Shown here one piece after another: positions 34,194-41,712 of a DNA stretch of 46,704 nucleotides; positions within the stretch are counted from its first letter, which is position 1; every line of letters begins with the position of its first letter. The position numbers were made by a program, and so were the translations under genes. The stretch lies in assembly GCA_903944895.1 (NCBI GenBank), contig CAJATL010000075.1, forward strand, positions 1-46,704, written 5' to 3'. This stretch comes from an uncultured Bacteroidota bacterium (GTDB lineage Bacteria; Bacteroidota; Bacteroidia; Bacteroidales; 4484-276). The notes under the pieces were generated by a model. The model was not told the origin of the DNA. It saw nothing but the letters and a program-made list of their open reading frames with translations, and made no database searches.

Positions 34194-34674
34194 ATGGTTT
34201 AAAAAAACGACTCGACTTAACCGGGTAAGTGTCGATATGAATCCATGCTCCGGCAATATCTTCCATCCTGATATTCCATTCTTCCAGATGTGGCAGAATG
34301 GTTTGCCTCACCTGCACACATTGATCGGCACCTTGTTTGCCATTCACATGAAAATCGACAGCCCGGCCAAAAATATGCGCCGACATCGTTGACTTAGAGC
34401 CTACAAAGGCATTGTAGTTTTGGTTGTGATACTGTGTTTCGGGAGCGTTTGCCTGAAGTGGACGCATCCAGCAATGTATTGATATGCCTGTACCAAACAA
34501 TGCCCGGATTTTTTCCATCACATCAGCGGTTTTAACGATCTCTTCCTTTTCTTTATCAGAAGGAATATGATAAACACGCCATGATGGCAACAACAAGGCT
34601 TCACCTACCTTAAAATGGTCTGAAATATTTTCGTTGAGATCACTCCAATTGATTTGTTTCCAGTCTTTAGCCAT
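34192..34674 (-). CDS. Peptidase M15-like (D-Ala-D-Ala carboxypeptidase-type) protein
   Basis: A 160-residue protein with the zinc-site pattern of peptidase M15: His100 and Asp107 in SAHIFGRAVDFHV and His146 in WIHIDTY. The N-terminal part GTGISIHCWMRP fits the family. No signal peptide is seen, which is unusual for a cell-wall enzyme but usual for phage- or cytoplasm-type M15A members. It would cut D-Ala-containing peptidoglycan cross-links or act as an endolysin-like protein. No other phage genes are nearby. A -7-like box lies at 34727-34720. Confidence 0.8.
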   Translation of the reverse strand: MAKDWKQINWSDLNENISDHFKVGEALLLPSWRVYHIPSDKEKEEIVKTADVMEKIRALFGTGISIHCWMRPLQANAPETQYHNQNYNAFVGSKSTMSAHIFGRAVDFHVNGKQGADQCVQVRQTILPHLEEWNIRMEDIAGAWIHIDTYPVKSSRFFKP

Positions 34675-34719
34675 AATTTTTTCTCCTTATTAATGATATT
34701 ATCCTGAAATTAAGTTAAG

Positions 34720-34727
34720 CAAAGATA
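34720..34727 (-). promoter_or_regulatory. Candidate -7 box for the M15 gene
   Basis: TATCTTTG on the minus strand matches TAnnTTTG about 45 bp before the ATG. A -33 element is not obvious. Confidence 0.35.
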
Positions 34728-34825
34728 AAACGGAAGAGCTTTATCTTCGAACTTTATGTTTGGATAATTAACAAAAATAACGGCTTAATGTTTTTGGATT
34801 TCTCAAAGTTATCGTAACAACACAA

Positions 34826-34887
34826 AATTTTACCTCAAATCGGAATAAATTGAAAAAAACCACTGTTGCGAAAGAATTTTACCTCAA
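34826..34887. repeat. Pair of 13-bp direct repeats after the porin gene
   Basis: AATTTTACCTCAA occurs at 34826-34838 and 34875-34887, 49 bp apart, in the gap between the porin stop and the M15 gene. No function is evident. Confidence 0.5.
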
Positions 34888-34907
34888 TCAAACAACAAAT
34901 TTTGGAT

Positions 34908-36185
34908 TTATTTTGATGAGAAAATCTCAGGTTTTACGGTCAGCATCAACCATCCCCAATAAGCAAACTTACTGTTTCCTTCACCAACTCCCTGAATGAT
35001 TTCGAGGCTTGAAGTTGGCAGCATCATCGAATAACCGCCTTCCAAATAAACGACTTTACTAAAATTTGTTCGGAAGGAGAGGTCAATTTCTGAAGCTAAC
35101 TGGCTACCTAATTTAGTATTAACATCTGCAATATTTACCGTAGTTTGTTGAAGGGCAAAATAATGATAATCGGCCGAGAGTTTCGTTTTTTCCGTAATCT
35201 GATAATTAATTCCTGCAAAAACATCCACTAAACCGCCATTGGCCGTGCCTTTGGGCAAATTGTTAAAATAATCCATCAAACCGTAATAGCGATGACGATT
35301 ACCGTAGAGTAAATCAAAAAGTTGGTCTTTATCGGCTGAATCATTTGTTTTATCTCCAGACAAAATGGTTAACCCTGCATTTAATCCCAGTTTTCCAAAT
35401 GAATAATCGCCGAAAACATTCCAGTTCCACGCACTTACCTTAAAGCCTTTATTATTCTTGCCATTTTGATAATAAAATGACGTCCATAAGTTTATCGGAC
35501 TTTTTTTATAGTTGGCATATAAACCGTAAGAGCCGCGCATGTAAATGGTTTCCGATTTACTGTCGGCAGTGTAGCCCGACCCAATTCCAATGACGGAAAC
35601 CAGCAAGTCCGGATTGATTTTTTTTGCGATCCTTATAAAATTAAGTGTTTTCATCTTTCCGGAAGGATAATTGTTGCCAAAAGTATTGTCAACCTTGTTG
35701 TTCAGCGAAATCGCAGCATCAACATTCCAGCTGTCTTTTGCATACTTGTAAAGGATGGCATCGTAGGTAATTCCGGTCTGTCCCCAATTGCGCGTCGAAA
35801 GAAGCCTTGTATCGTCATAATCGAAAACCTGTCTTCCGATTTTTACAGATGAATTTTTCAAAAACGAAAGTTCCACCCAGCCTTCATAAAGGTCAATACT
35901 GGCCGTATCGCCATAAACTCCGGTCGAGTTGAACGTGTTTTCGTCTCCCCAAATCCTTGCATCCTGAATGGTGACGGAAGTTTTGAGCCATTCGCTCTGA
36001 TAGGTAAAACCAATACGCGTTCGCTGGCTGATAATTGATGATGGAACACTCAGACTATCGGGCAAAGCTTTGTATCCTTTTCTTACCTCAGCACGTGGCC
36101 TAAGCTCTGCATTTACAGTAAATTGAGCCATAACAAATATCGGGAAAAGCCCTGATGCCAAAATCGTAATAATAAGTTTTCTCAT
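34908..36185 (-). CDS. Alginate-export-family outer-membrane beta-barrel (porin-like)
   Basis: A 425-residue outer-membrane barrel. The signal peptide ends near residue 20 (FVMAQ), and the barrel starts with FTVNAELRPRAEVRKGY. SQRTRIGFTYQSEWLKTSVTIQDARIWGDE, LYEGWVELSFLKNSSVKIGRQVFDYDD and LLSTRNWGQTG are typical of the alginate-export/porin group. The chain ends with GWLMLTVKPEIFSSK after paired strands. It follows pstB by 41 bp with no terminator between them, so it is likely the last gene of the phosphate operon and may let phosphate or phosphorylated compounds cross the outer membrane. That role is inferred from position only. Confidence 0.82.
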   Translation of the reverse strand: MRKLIITILASGLFPIFVMAQFTVNAELRPRAEVRKGYKALPDSLSVPSSIISQRTRIGFTYQSEWLKTSVTIQDARIWGDENTFNSTGVYGDTASIDLYEGWVELSFLKNSSVKIGRQVFDYDDTRLLSTRNWGQTGITYDAILYKYAKDSWNVDAAISLNNKVDNTFGNNYPSGKMKTLNFIRIAKKINPDLLVSVIGIGSGYTADSKSETIYMRGSYGLYANYKKSPINLWTSFYYQNGKNNKGFKVSAWNWNVFGDYSFGKLGLNAGLTILSGDKTNDSADKDQLFDLLYGNRHRYYGLMDYFNNLPKGTANGGLVDVFAGINYQITEKTKLSADYHYFALQQTTVNIADVNTKLGSQLASEIDLSFRTNFSKVVYLEGGYSMMLPTSSLEIIQGVGEGNSKFAYWGWLMLTVKPEIFSSK

Positions 36186-36226
36186 TTTATTTTAACTTTT
36201 AATTCTTTAATAATTCTGTAATCCTC

Positions 36227-36985
36227 TTAATAAAACATTCCCTGAAAATAAGATTTGGTTTTTTCCTCCTGCGGGTTTTCAAATATTTGGGCGGCGGGAC
36301 CTTGTTCGATAATTTCGCCCAGGTACATAAATATCACATGGTCGGCGATACGCCTGGCCTGTCTTAAAATGTGAGTTACCAAAATGATGGTATAATTGTT
36401 TTTAAGTTCGATAAATTTTTCCTCGATGGTCTGGCTCGAAATCGGGTCGAGTGCCGAGGTTGGTTCATCGGCAAGGATAATATCAGGGTCAACGGCCAGA
36501 CCCCTTGCCAGACAAAGCCTTTGCTGCTGACCAATGGATAATGCCGCAGCCGGGTCGCGCAAGCGGTCTTTAACTTCTTCCCATAAATTCACCTGCCGCA
36601 GGTAATGTTCCACACGTTTATCGAGGAAACGCTTGTTTTTTCGTCCGCTGATGCGGAGGCCGTAGGCAATGTTGTTGTAAATATTCATGGGCAGCGGGTA
36701 TGGCCGCTGGGCGAGCAATCCCATCTTTTTACGGATATCGGTAATATCTCTTTTTGTGGTTAAAATATCTTCATTATCAATCATAATGCTACCGCTGACC
36801 TTAACGTCGGTATTGAGGTCGGTAAGCCGGTTTAAGCTTTTAAGCAGCGTGGTTTTTCCACAGCCCGATGGTCCCAGAATTACCGTAATCTTCTTACTTG
36901 GTATCTCAGCATTAATATTCTTAAGAATATGTTGTTTGCCAATGAATAGGTTGAGGTCGCTGATTGCTATTTTGGGATTTTCCAT
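36227..36985 (-). CDS. pstB: Phosphate ABC transporter ATPase PstB
   Basis: A 252-residue ABC ATPase that powers high-affinity phosphate import. Walker A is GPSGCGKTT (38-46), the signature is LSIGQQQ (149-155) and Walker B is IILADEPT (169-176). PstB-specific spelling is seen in QRPYPLPMNIYNNIAYGLR (93-111). The usual LSGGQQQ reads LSIGQQQ here, a conservative change seen in this family. It lies 4 bp after the pstA stop. Confidence 0.94.
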   Translation of the reverse strand: MENPKIAISDLNLFIGKQHILKNINAEIPSKKITVILGPSGCGKTTLLKSLNRLTDLNTDVKVSGSIMIDNEDILTTKRDITDIRKKMGLLAQRPYPLPMNIYNNIAYGLRISGRKNKRFLDKRVEHYLRQVNLWEEVKDRLRDPAAALSIGQQQRLCLARGLAVDPDIILADEPTSALDPISSQTIEEKFIELKNNYTIILVTHILRQARRIADHVIFMYLGEIIEQGPAAQIFENPQEEKTKSYFQGMFY

Positions 36986-36989
36986 CGAA

Positions 36990-37844
36990 TTAAAAATTAA
37001 TCTTGTTTTTATGGAATTTACTCGAAAAAACTCTTGCCAGAATACTGATTATCAAAATGATTGTAACCAGAATTACAGCCGATGCATAAGCCCTGTTCTG
37101 AACTTCGACGATGGGTGAACTCAACTGAAAAAATATAGCCAGCGGCAATGTTGCTGTAGGCTGGTTAAGGCTTGTGGGGATATAATCGGTGTAGCCGGTG
37201 GTAAAAAGGATTGAGGCTGCATCGCCGATGGCACGGCCAAAGGATAACAAAATTGCCGTAATCACGCCAGGGATGCACTGTTTTAAATAAACCCGGTAGG
37301 ATGTTTCGGCTTGAGTCGAACCCAGCGAAAGCGACGATTCGAGAAGCCCGCGCGGAACTGATTTTAAAACTTCATCCATTCCCCGCACCATAATGGGGAT
37401 AATAAAAAGCGTAACCGTAATAATCCCGGCCAGCAATGAAGCCCGGATTCCAAAAAAAATCATAATCGTAAATCCAAACGCACCATACACAATCGAGGGC
37501 ACTCCCCAGAGCAAATCGAGCACAAACCGTATTCCATTTACCAGTTTTTGATGTTTTATCAGATGAACATTCATATAAAGTGCCAGCGGCAACCCAAACA
37601 GAAAAGCCAGGAATGTTGCGCCCAGCGAAAGATACAATGAACCAATGATGGCGTTGAGAACTCCTCCGCCTTTTCCAAAATAAAAACCACCTTTGGGCGT
37701 GCTGGTAAGCATTTCCCAAGATACCGACGGAAGGCCTTTGTAGAGAATACTGAAAATAATTAACATCAGCGTTGTGGCAATAATCACTGTTGAGCAAAAC
37801 ATCAGTACTCTGAAAAACCTTTCTTCAATTTTCTTGATATTCAT
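36990..37844 (-). CDS. pstA: Phosphate ABC transporter permease PstA
   Basis: A 284-residue inner-membrane permease with about six helices. The EAA-type loop is MDEVLKSVPRGLLESSLSLGSTQAETSYRVYL, and DLLWGVPSIVYGAFG and ILLSFGRAIGDAASILFTTGY are typical of PstA. It pairs with PstC to form the channel. Its start is 3 bp after the pstC stop, and pstB follows after 4 bp. Confidence 0.93.
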   Translation of the reverse strand: MNIKKIEERFFRVLMFCSTVIIATTLMLIIFSILYKGLPSVSWEMLTSTPKGGFYFGKGGGVLNAIIGSLYLSLGATFLAFLFGLPLALYMNVHLIKHQKLVNGIRFVLDLLWGVPSIVYGAFGFTIMIFFGIRASLLAGIITVTLFIIPIMVRGMDEVLKSVPRGLLESSLSLGSTQAETSYRVYLKQCIPGVITAILLSFGRAIGDAASILFTTGYTDYIPTSLNQPTATLPLAIFFQLSSPIVEVQNRAYASAVILVTIILIISILARVFSSKFHKNKINF

Positions 37845-37847
37845 TCT

Positions 37848-38753
37848 TTACGCATGTTTTTCTGATTCGATAATCACAAGCCTTGAAGCAAAGTTGAACA
37901 ACATGACCACCACAAAAAGGATTAATGCGGCAAGCATCAAAGCCGAGTCGTACAATGGTATCGAGAGCATTTCGCCATAATTGTTGGCGATAAGCGCAGG
38001 CAATGGGTAACCGGGCTGGAAAAGTCCGGTGGGGATTTTTGTGACATTTCCAACCACCATCAAAACGGCGATGGTTTCGCCAAATGCCCGCGACATCCCT
38101 AAGCCCAGCGCTGAGATAATTCCAGGCATTGCCCTTTTTACCAGAACAAACTTGATGGTTTGCCATTTGCTTGCGCCCAGCGAAAGCGATGCTTCACTGA
38201 GTTCGGTGGGGATATTTCTGAAAATTTCGATTAAAATATTCAGGATAAAAGGGATAATCATAATCGAAAGCACAATAGCTCCGGCAAGGATGGAGTATCC
38301 CGAAACCTGTTTTCCCAGAAATGGTCCAACATAATTTGAAATCGCCGGAACCACTACTAAAATTCCCCATACTCCATAAATTACCGAAGGTATTCCAGCC
38401 AGAATATCAATAATGGGATGCATGATTTTGAGCACCCACTTTTTGGCATATTGGGTAAGATGGATCGACGTGAGCAGGCAAATTGGCGCCGAAATCAACA
38501 AAGCCACCACCGTAACCCAAACCGATGAAATGATAAACGGATAAAAACCAAATTGCCCCGACAAAGGTTTCCATTCTTTGGATAACAAAAGGTGAAAAAT
38601 CGAATTCTCCTCCAAAAGCAACCAGGATTTCACCGAAAGGCCCACAAATAAAAAAACAGGGCTGCTCATCACCAGCACAAGACTAATCACCATCCAGCTT
38701 CCATGAAACTTATCCCTGAGATGACGACCTATCTGAATCCTTCGAAACTTCAC
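37848..38753 (-). CDS. pstC: Phosphate ABC transporter permease PstC
   Basis: A 301-residue permease with about six membrane helices. Characteristic segments are LLISAPICLLTSIHLTQYA, PIIDILAGIPSVIYGVWG, FRNIPTELSEASLSLGASKWQTIKFV (EAA loop) and GMSRAFGETIAVLMVVGN (AxGE motif of PstC). It follows pstS after a 79-bp gap that holds a stem-loop, an arrangement that often gives more binding protein than permease. Confidence 0.93.
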   Translation of the reverse strand: MKFRRIQIGRHLRDKFHGSWMVISLVLVMSSPVFLFVGLSVKSWLLLEENSIFHLLLSKEWKPLSGQFGFYPFIISSVWVTVVALLISAPICLLTSIHLTQYAKKWVLKIMHPIIDILAGIPSVIYGVWGILVVVPAISNYVGPFLGKQVSGYSILAGAIVLSIMIIPFILNILIEIFRNIPTELSEASLSLGASKWQTIKFVLVKRAMPGIISALGLGMSRAFGETIAVLMVVGNVTKIPTGLFQPGYPLPALIANNYGEMLSIPLYDSALMLAALILFVVVMLFNFASRLVIIESEKHA

Positions 38754-38763
38754 GCTTTATACC

Positions 38764-38833
38764 TTTATGATTGATGTTTTATGATTGATGATTTTAGATT
38801 TATGATTGAAATCCTAAATCTAAAATCCTAAAT
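38764..38833. repeat. Heptamer-like AT-rich array between pstS and pstC
   Basis: Units such as TTTATGA TTGATGT TTTATGA TTGATGA, later CCTAAAT CTAAAAT CCTAAAT, run in 7-bp steps up to the pstS stop codon. The pattern resembles the heptamer arrays near 21.4 and 21.9 kb. Confidence 0.6.
38790..38827 (-). promoter_or_regulatory. Stem-loop between pstS and pstC
   Basis: GATTTTAGATTT (38790-38801) pairs perfectly with AAATCTAAAATC (38816-38827) over a 14-nt loop, beginning 6 bp after the pstS stop. It is AT-rich with no strong U tail, so partial termination or protection of the pstS message is more likely than full termination. Confidence 0.5.
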
Positions 38834-39819
38834 CAATTAAATTTTTCAAGTTCGCCGGTAACTTTTTCTGGCGAAAGCTGCACATAGCCTGCTTCGTTTA
38901 CAAATTTCTGCCCGTCGGTTAAAATCCATTTTAAAAAGGTTACAACAACAGGATTTTGAGGCACACCCCGCGAAACAAAATACAGATCACGGGAGGGAGG
39001 TGAAGGATATTTCCCATCACGAATCGCCGCCATAATTTCGTCGAGGGTGTTGTAGAAATTTTCTTCGGGATCGATTTTACCGTTGTTATTTACATCTACC
39101 GGCAACACTTCGAGACCGTCGTATTTTTTGCGGCTGTTCACATCATAGGCATAAATCACATTGTTGAATCCCAGACCGGCAGCATCGCCTTTTACAGCAC
39201 TTGCAATTCCGGGATCACCAAAAACGCCGATTCCCTGAAGGCTTTCCTGATCTTTTCCGAGATATTCTCCCCACATCTGCGCAGCGCCGCAGGCATCGGA
39301 ACGGGTATAAACATTAATGGCATCGGTAATTCCGGGCTCCCCAAGAGCCTCACCCCAGGTTTTTATTTTTTGGGTAAGAAAAACATCAACAAAAGTCTCA
39401 CGTGAAAGCCCTTTTTCTTTAATCAGCTTTAAATGCGGGTTTTGGGCATTAATGGTTGGTAAAACTGCATCTTTGGTAACGGCAATCCACCAGGCTCCTT
39501 TGTCGGCTTCAGCCTGGCTCACACCTCTCGAAAACATGCCCAGGTCGATCATCCCCGAAAGGGCATCGGCCATACCTTTTCCAGCACCACCTGCGCTGAT
39601 GTCGATTCTCACACCCGGATTAACCTTCTGAAATTCTTCAGCCCATTTCACCGTCAGCGGATAAAGTGCAAAAGCACCCGAAATTGATATATTTCCACTC
39701 AGTTGTCCACCTTCTTTTTGCTGATTTGCCGAAGGGCTTCCACAACTCTGGAAAATGCCGGTTATCGCAGCAAGTAACAGCATAATGGCTGCCGCTATTT
39801 TGAATTTTTTCGTTATCAT
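38833..39819 (-). CDS. pstS: Phosphate-binding lipoprotein PstS
   Basis: A 328-residue substrate-binding lipoprotein (lipobox FQSC, Cys26). GNISISGAFALYPLTVKWAEEFQKVNPGVRIDISAGGAGKGMAD is the PBP-like phosphate-binding start; ARxxxx-type segments INVYTRSDACGAAQMWGEYLG and DAAGLGFNNVIYAYD follow. Phosphate is held by backbone and Ser/Thr/Asp groups in this family. It is the first gene of pstSCAB. No phoU is seen at the usual end of the operon; a porin gene stands there. Confidence 0.92.
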   Translation of the reverse strand: MITKKFKIAAAIMLLLAAITGIFQSCGSPSANQQKEGGQLSGNISISGAFALYPLTVKWAEEFQKVNPGVRIDISAGGAGKGMADALSGMIDLGMFSRGVSQAEADKGAWWIAVTKDAVLPTINAQNPHLKLIKEKGLSRETFVDVFLTQKIKTWGEALGEPGITDAINVYTRSDACGAAQMWGEYLGKDQESLQGIGVFGDPGIASAVKGDAAGLGFNNVIYAYDVNSRKKYDGLEVLPVDVNNNGKIDPEENFYNTLDEIMAAIRDGKYPSPPSRDLYFVSRGVPQNPVVVTFLKWILTDGQKFVNEAGYVQLSPEKVTGELEKFN

Positions 39820-39894
39820 AATTTTAAATTAAACGATTTCGTCCCTTAGATTGATCCTGAAAAACAGCGTTTAAAGGCAAAGTTCTTCACGGAA

Positions 39895-39902
39895 CAAAAG
39901 TA
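39895..39902 (-). promoter_or_regulatory. Candidate -7 box for the pst operon
   Basis: TACTTTTG on the minus strand matches TAnnTTTG about 75 bp before pstS. No TTG at standard distance is present, as can occur at activated promoters. Confidence 0.4.
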
Positions 39903-40010
39903 TTTGGAACCCGACTGATTGGAAACCCCACTTATGCCCAAAAATAAAAGATAAGGGCGTAATTTGAAAATGGGTATAAATGCGTATTAGGAAGTTTCAG
40001 CTCTGGCTTT

Positions 40011-40661
40011 CTAAACCAGAATCCATTTGTTTTTAATGGCGTTCATCACCAGTTGGGCCGAGTTGCGTGAGTTTGTTTTGGTGAGAATATTTGCGCGGTG
40101 TTTGTCGACGGTGCGCTTGCTGATGAAGAGTTTTTCGCCGATTTCCTGGTTGGAAAATCCCTGGCAGATCAATTCGAGAATCTCGATTTCACGGTCGGAC
40201 AGGTCAATTTTATTATCGGCAAACATGCCCGAAGAGCGCATGTTTTTTACAACATTGTAAAGCAGTTCTTTAGAGAAATAATTGTCGCCCTCCAAAACTG
40301 CTTCGATGGCTTCGGTGACTTCGTTGATTTCTGAATTTTTAAGTAAAAATCCCTTCACACCTGCATCAATCATCTTGTAGTAATAGGCCTCATCGCCAAA
40401 CATCGACAATGCAATAATTTTCAGGTCGGGGTTTGAAGATATGGCCCTTTTTGTTGCTTCGATGCCATCCATTACTGGCATGTTGATGTCGATCAAAACA
40501 ATGTCGGGATTGGCGGAAGCAAGCATATTTAAAAACTGTTGCCCGTCGGAAGCCTCACTGATGCTAATTTCGGGAAAATAGTTCTTAAGCAGTAATTTTA
40601 ACCCATCCCTGAAAAGGGAATGGTCGTCAACAATGATCAGATTAAATTTTCCCATAGCCAA
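40011..40661 (-). CDS. NarL/LuxR-family response regulator
   Basis: A 216-residue response regulator. The receiver domain has the acidic pair IIVDDHSLFRDG (about 9-20) and the phosphate-accepting Asp58 in VLIDINMPVMDG; Lys at KGFLLK is the conserved switch residue. The C-terminal LuxR-type helix-turn-helix (LSDREIEILELICQGFSNQEIGEKLFISKRTVDKHRANI) is complete. It is encoded 4 bp after its histidine kinase. The pst operon lies next on the same strand, separated by a promoter-like gap. Confidence 0.92.
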   Translation of the reverse strand: MAMGKFNLIIVDDHSLFRDGLKLLLKNYFPEISISEASDGQQFLNMLASANPDIVLIDINMPVMDGIEATKRAISSNPDLKIIALSMFGDEAYYYKMIDAGVKGFLLKNSEINEVTEAIEAVLEGDNYFSKELLYNVVKNMRSSGMFADNKIDLSDREIEILELICQGFSNQEIGEKLFISKRTVDKHRANILTKTNSRNSAQLVMNAIKNKWILV

Positions 40662-40665
40662 AAGT

Positions 40666-41613
40666 TTAAACGCTTACTCCGATAGTTACCACAACGCCTT
40701 CGCCGGGCAAACTATCAACGGCAAAGTTACCATTTATCGAGTTGATCCGTGAGCGAATATTTGGAAGTCCCATTCCGCCGGTTTCGTTGAGCAGCACCTG
40801 GTTATAGTCGAAACCTCTGCCATCGTCCTGATAAAGAACTTTCAGTTTGCTGTCTTCTTCATCAAGGCTGATGAGTATTTTTTTTGCCTTTGCATGCTTC
40901 AGCGTATTGGTAATCAATTCGCAAATAGCACGATAAAGGATAACTTCGGTATTTCCGGTGTATCGTTTTTCCTGGATATTCGAACGGAATTCAATTTTTA
41001 TCTTGCCGGTTTGGTCAATTTTGTTGGTGAAAGAACGGATAGCACTAGCCAACCCAAAATTATCGAGAATATGCGGGCTAAGATTATTAGAAATTTCCTT
41101 GAGGCTACTGATGGCTTCATTGATCGCTTGTTTGGCACTGCTAAGAATGGCCTTTTGATCGCTGTTGTTGTCCTTGACTTCAACTGCCGAAAACGACATT
41201 TTAACCGACGAAAGCAAAGGTCCCAGGCCATCATGAAGATCTTTTGCAAACCTTTTACGTTCGCTTTCTTCGGTATTAATCACGGCATTCAATACGCGCT
41301 TTTCCATGATCAGCCTGGCTTCTTCGGCTTTTTGCAGTTCTTTAAAGATTTTTTTGATATAGAAAACGCCAACAACAATCAGCACCGAAATCAATATTCC
41401 CAACCAGTTATTGATGCTGATCACAAACCGGGACAATTCAAATCCCGTGAAGGGCAAAAACTCAATCAACCGTCTGATTGCCATAAATATAAAACCAATC
41501 GACAGCAAAATCCAGCTAACATTAAAACGGGTAACTTTAATGAGGCTGATGATAACGATGGTTGCAACGATCTGCAGTATTATTGAAATGATGAGGGCTG
41601 AAATGGTTAACAT
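40666..41613 (-). CDS. Membrane histidine kinase (HisKA_3/NarX-like)
   Basis: A 315-residue sensor kinase with three membrane segments in the first 85 residues and almost no periplasmic domain. A short coiled coil (about 88-118) leads to the HisKA_3 dimerisation domain, with phosphorylated His127 in KDLHDGLGPLLSSVKMS. The HATPase domain shows ELITNTLKHAKAKKI (N box), DDGRGFD and GGMGLPNIRSR (G boxes). Lacking a sensing domain outside the membrane, it probably responds to membrane or cytoplasmic signals. It pairs with the regulator just downstream. Confidence 0.92.
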   Translation of the reverse strand: MLTISALIISIILQIVATIVIISLIKVTRFNVSWILLSIGFIFMAIRRLIEFLPFTGFELSRFVISINNWLGILISVLIVVGVFYIKKIFKELQKAEEARLIMEKRVLNAVINTEESERKRFAKDLHDGLGPLLSSVKMSFSAVEVKDNNSDQKAILSSAKQAINEAISSLKEISNNLSPHILDNFGLASAIRSFTNKIDQTGKIKIEFRSNIQEKRYTGNTEVILYRAICELITNTLKHAKAKKILISLDEEDSKLKVLYQDDGRGFDYNQVLLNETGGMGLPNIRSRINSINGNFAVDSLPGEGVVVTIGVSV

Positions 41614-41656
41614 GATTAATAATTTTGTGATAAAACAGAAATGGTCATTTATCTAA

Positions 41657-41702
41657 AAACCTCACAGGTTTTATCCCGATAGCTATCGGACCTGGCAGGT
41701 TT
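41657..41702. repeat. REP-like palindrome copy 11 with a CCGATAGCTATCGG core
   Basis: The outer arms AAACCTCACAGGT and ACCTGGCAGGTTT (two mismatches) enclose the perfect inner palindrome CCGATAGCTATCGG (41676-41689). The same core occurs as a free palindrome at 31756-31773. It lies 11 bp after the stop of the acyl-CoA synthetase gene. Confidence 0.9.
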
Positions 41703-41712
41703 AGACAAACTA

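Noticed and set aside
34192-34674. M15 peptidase as part of a prophage
   Set aside because: No holin, tail, capsid, integrase or attachment site was found around it.
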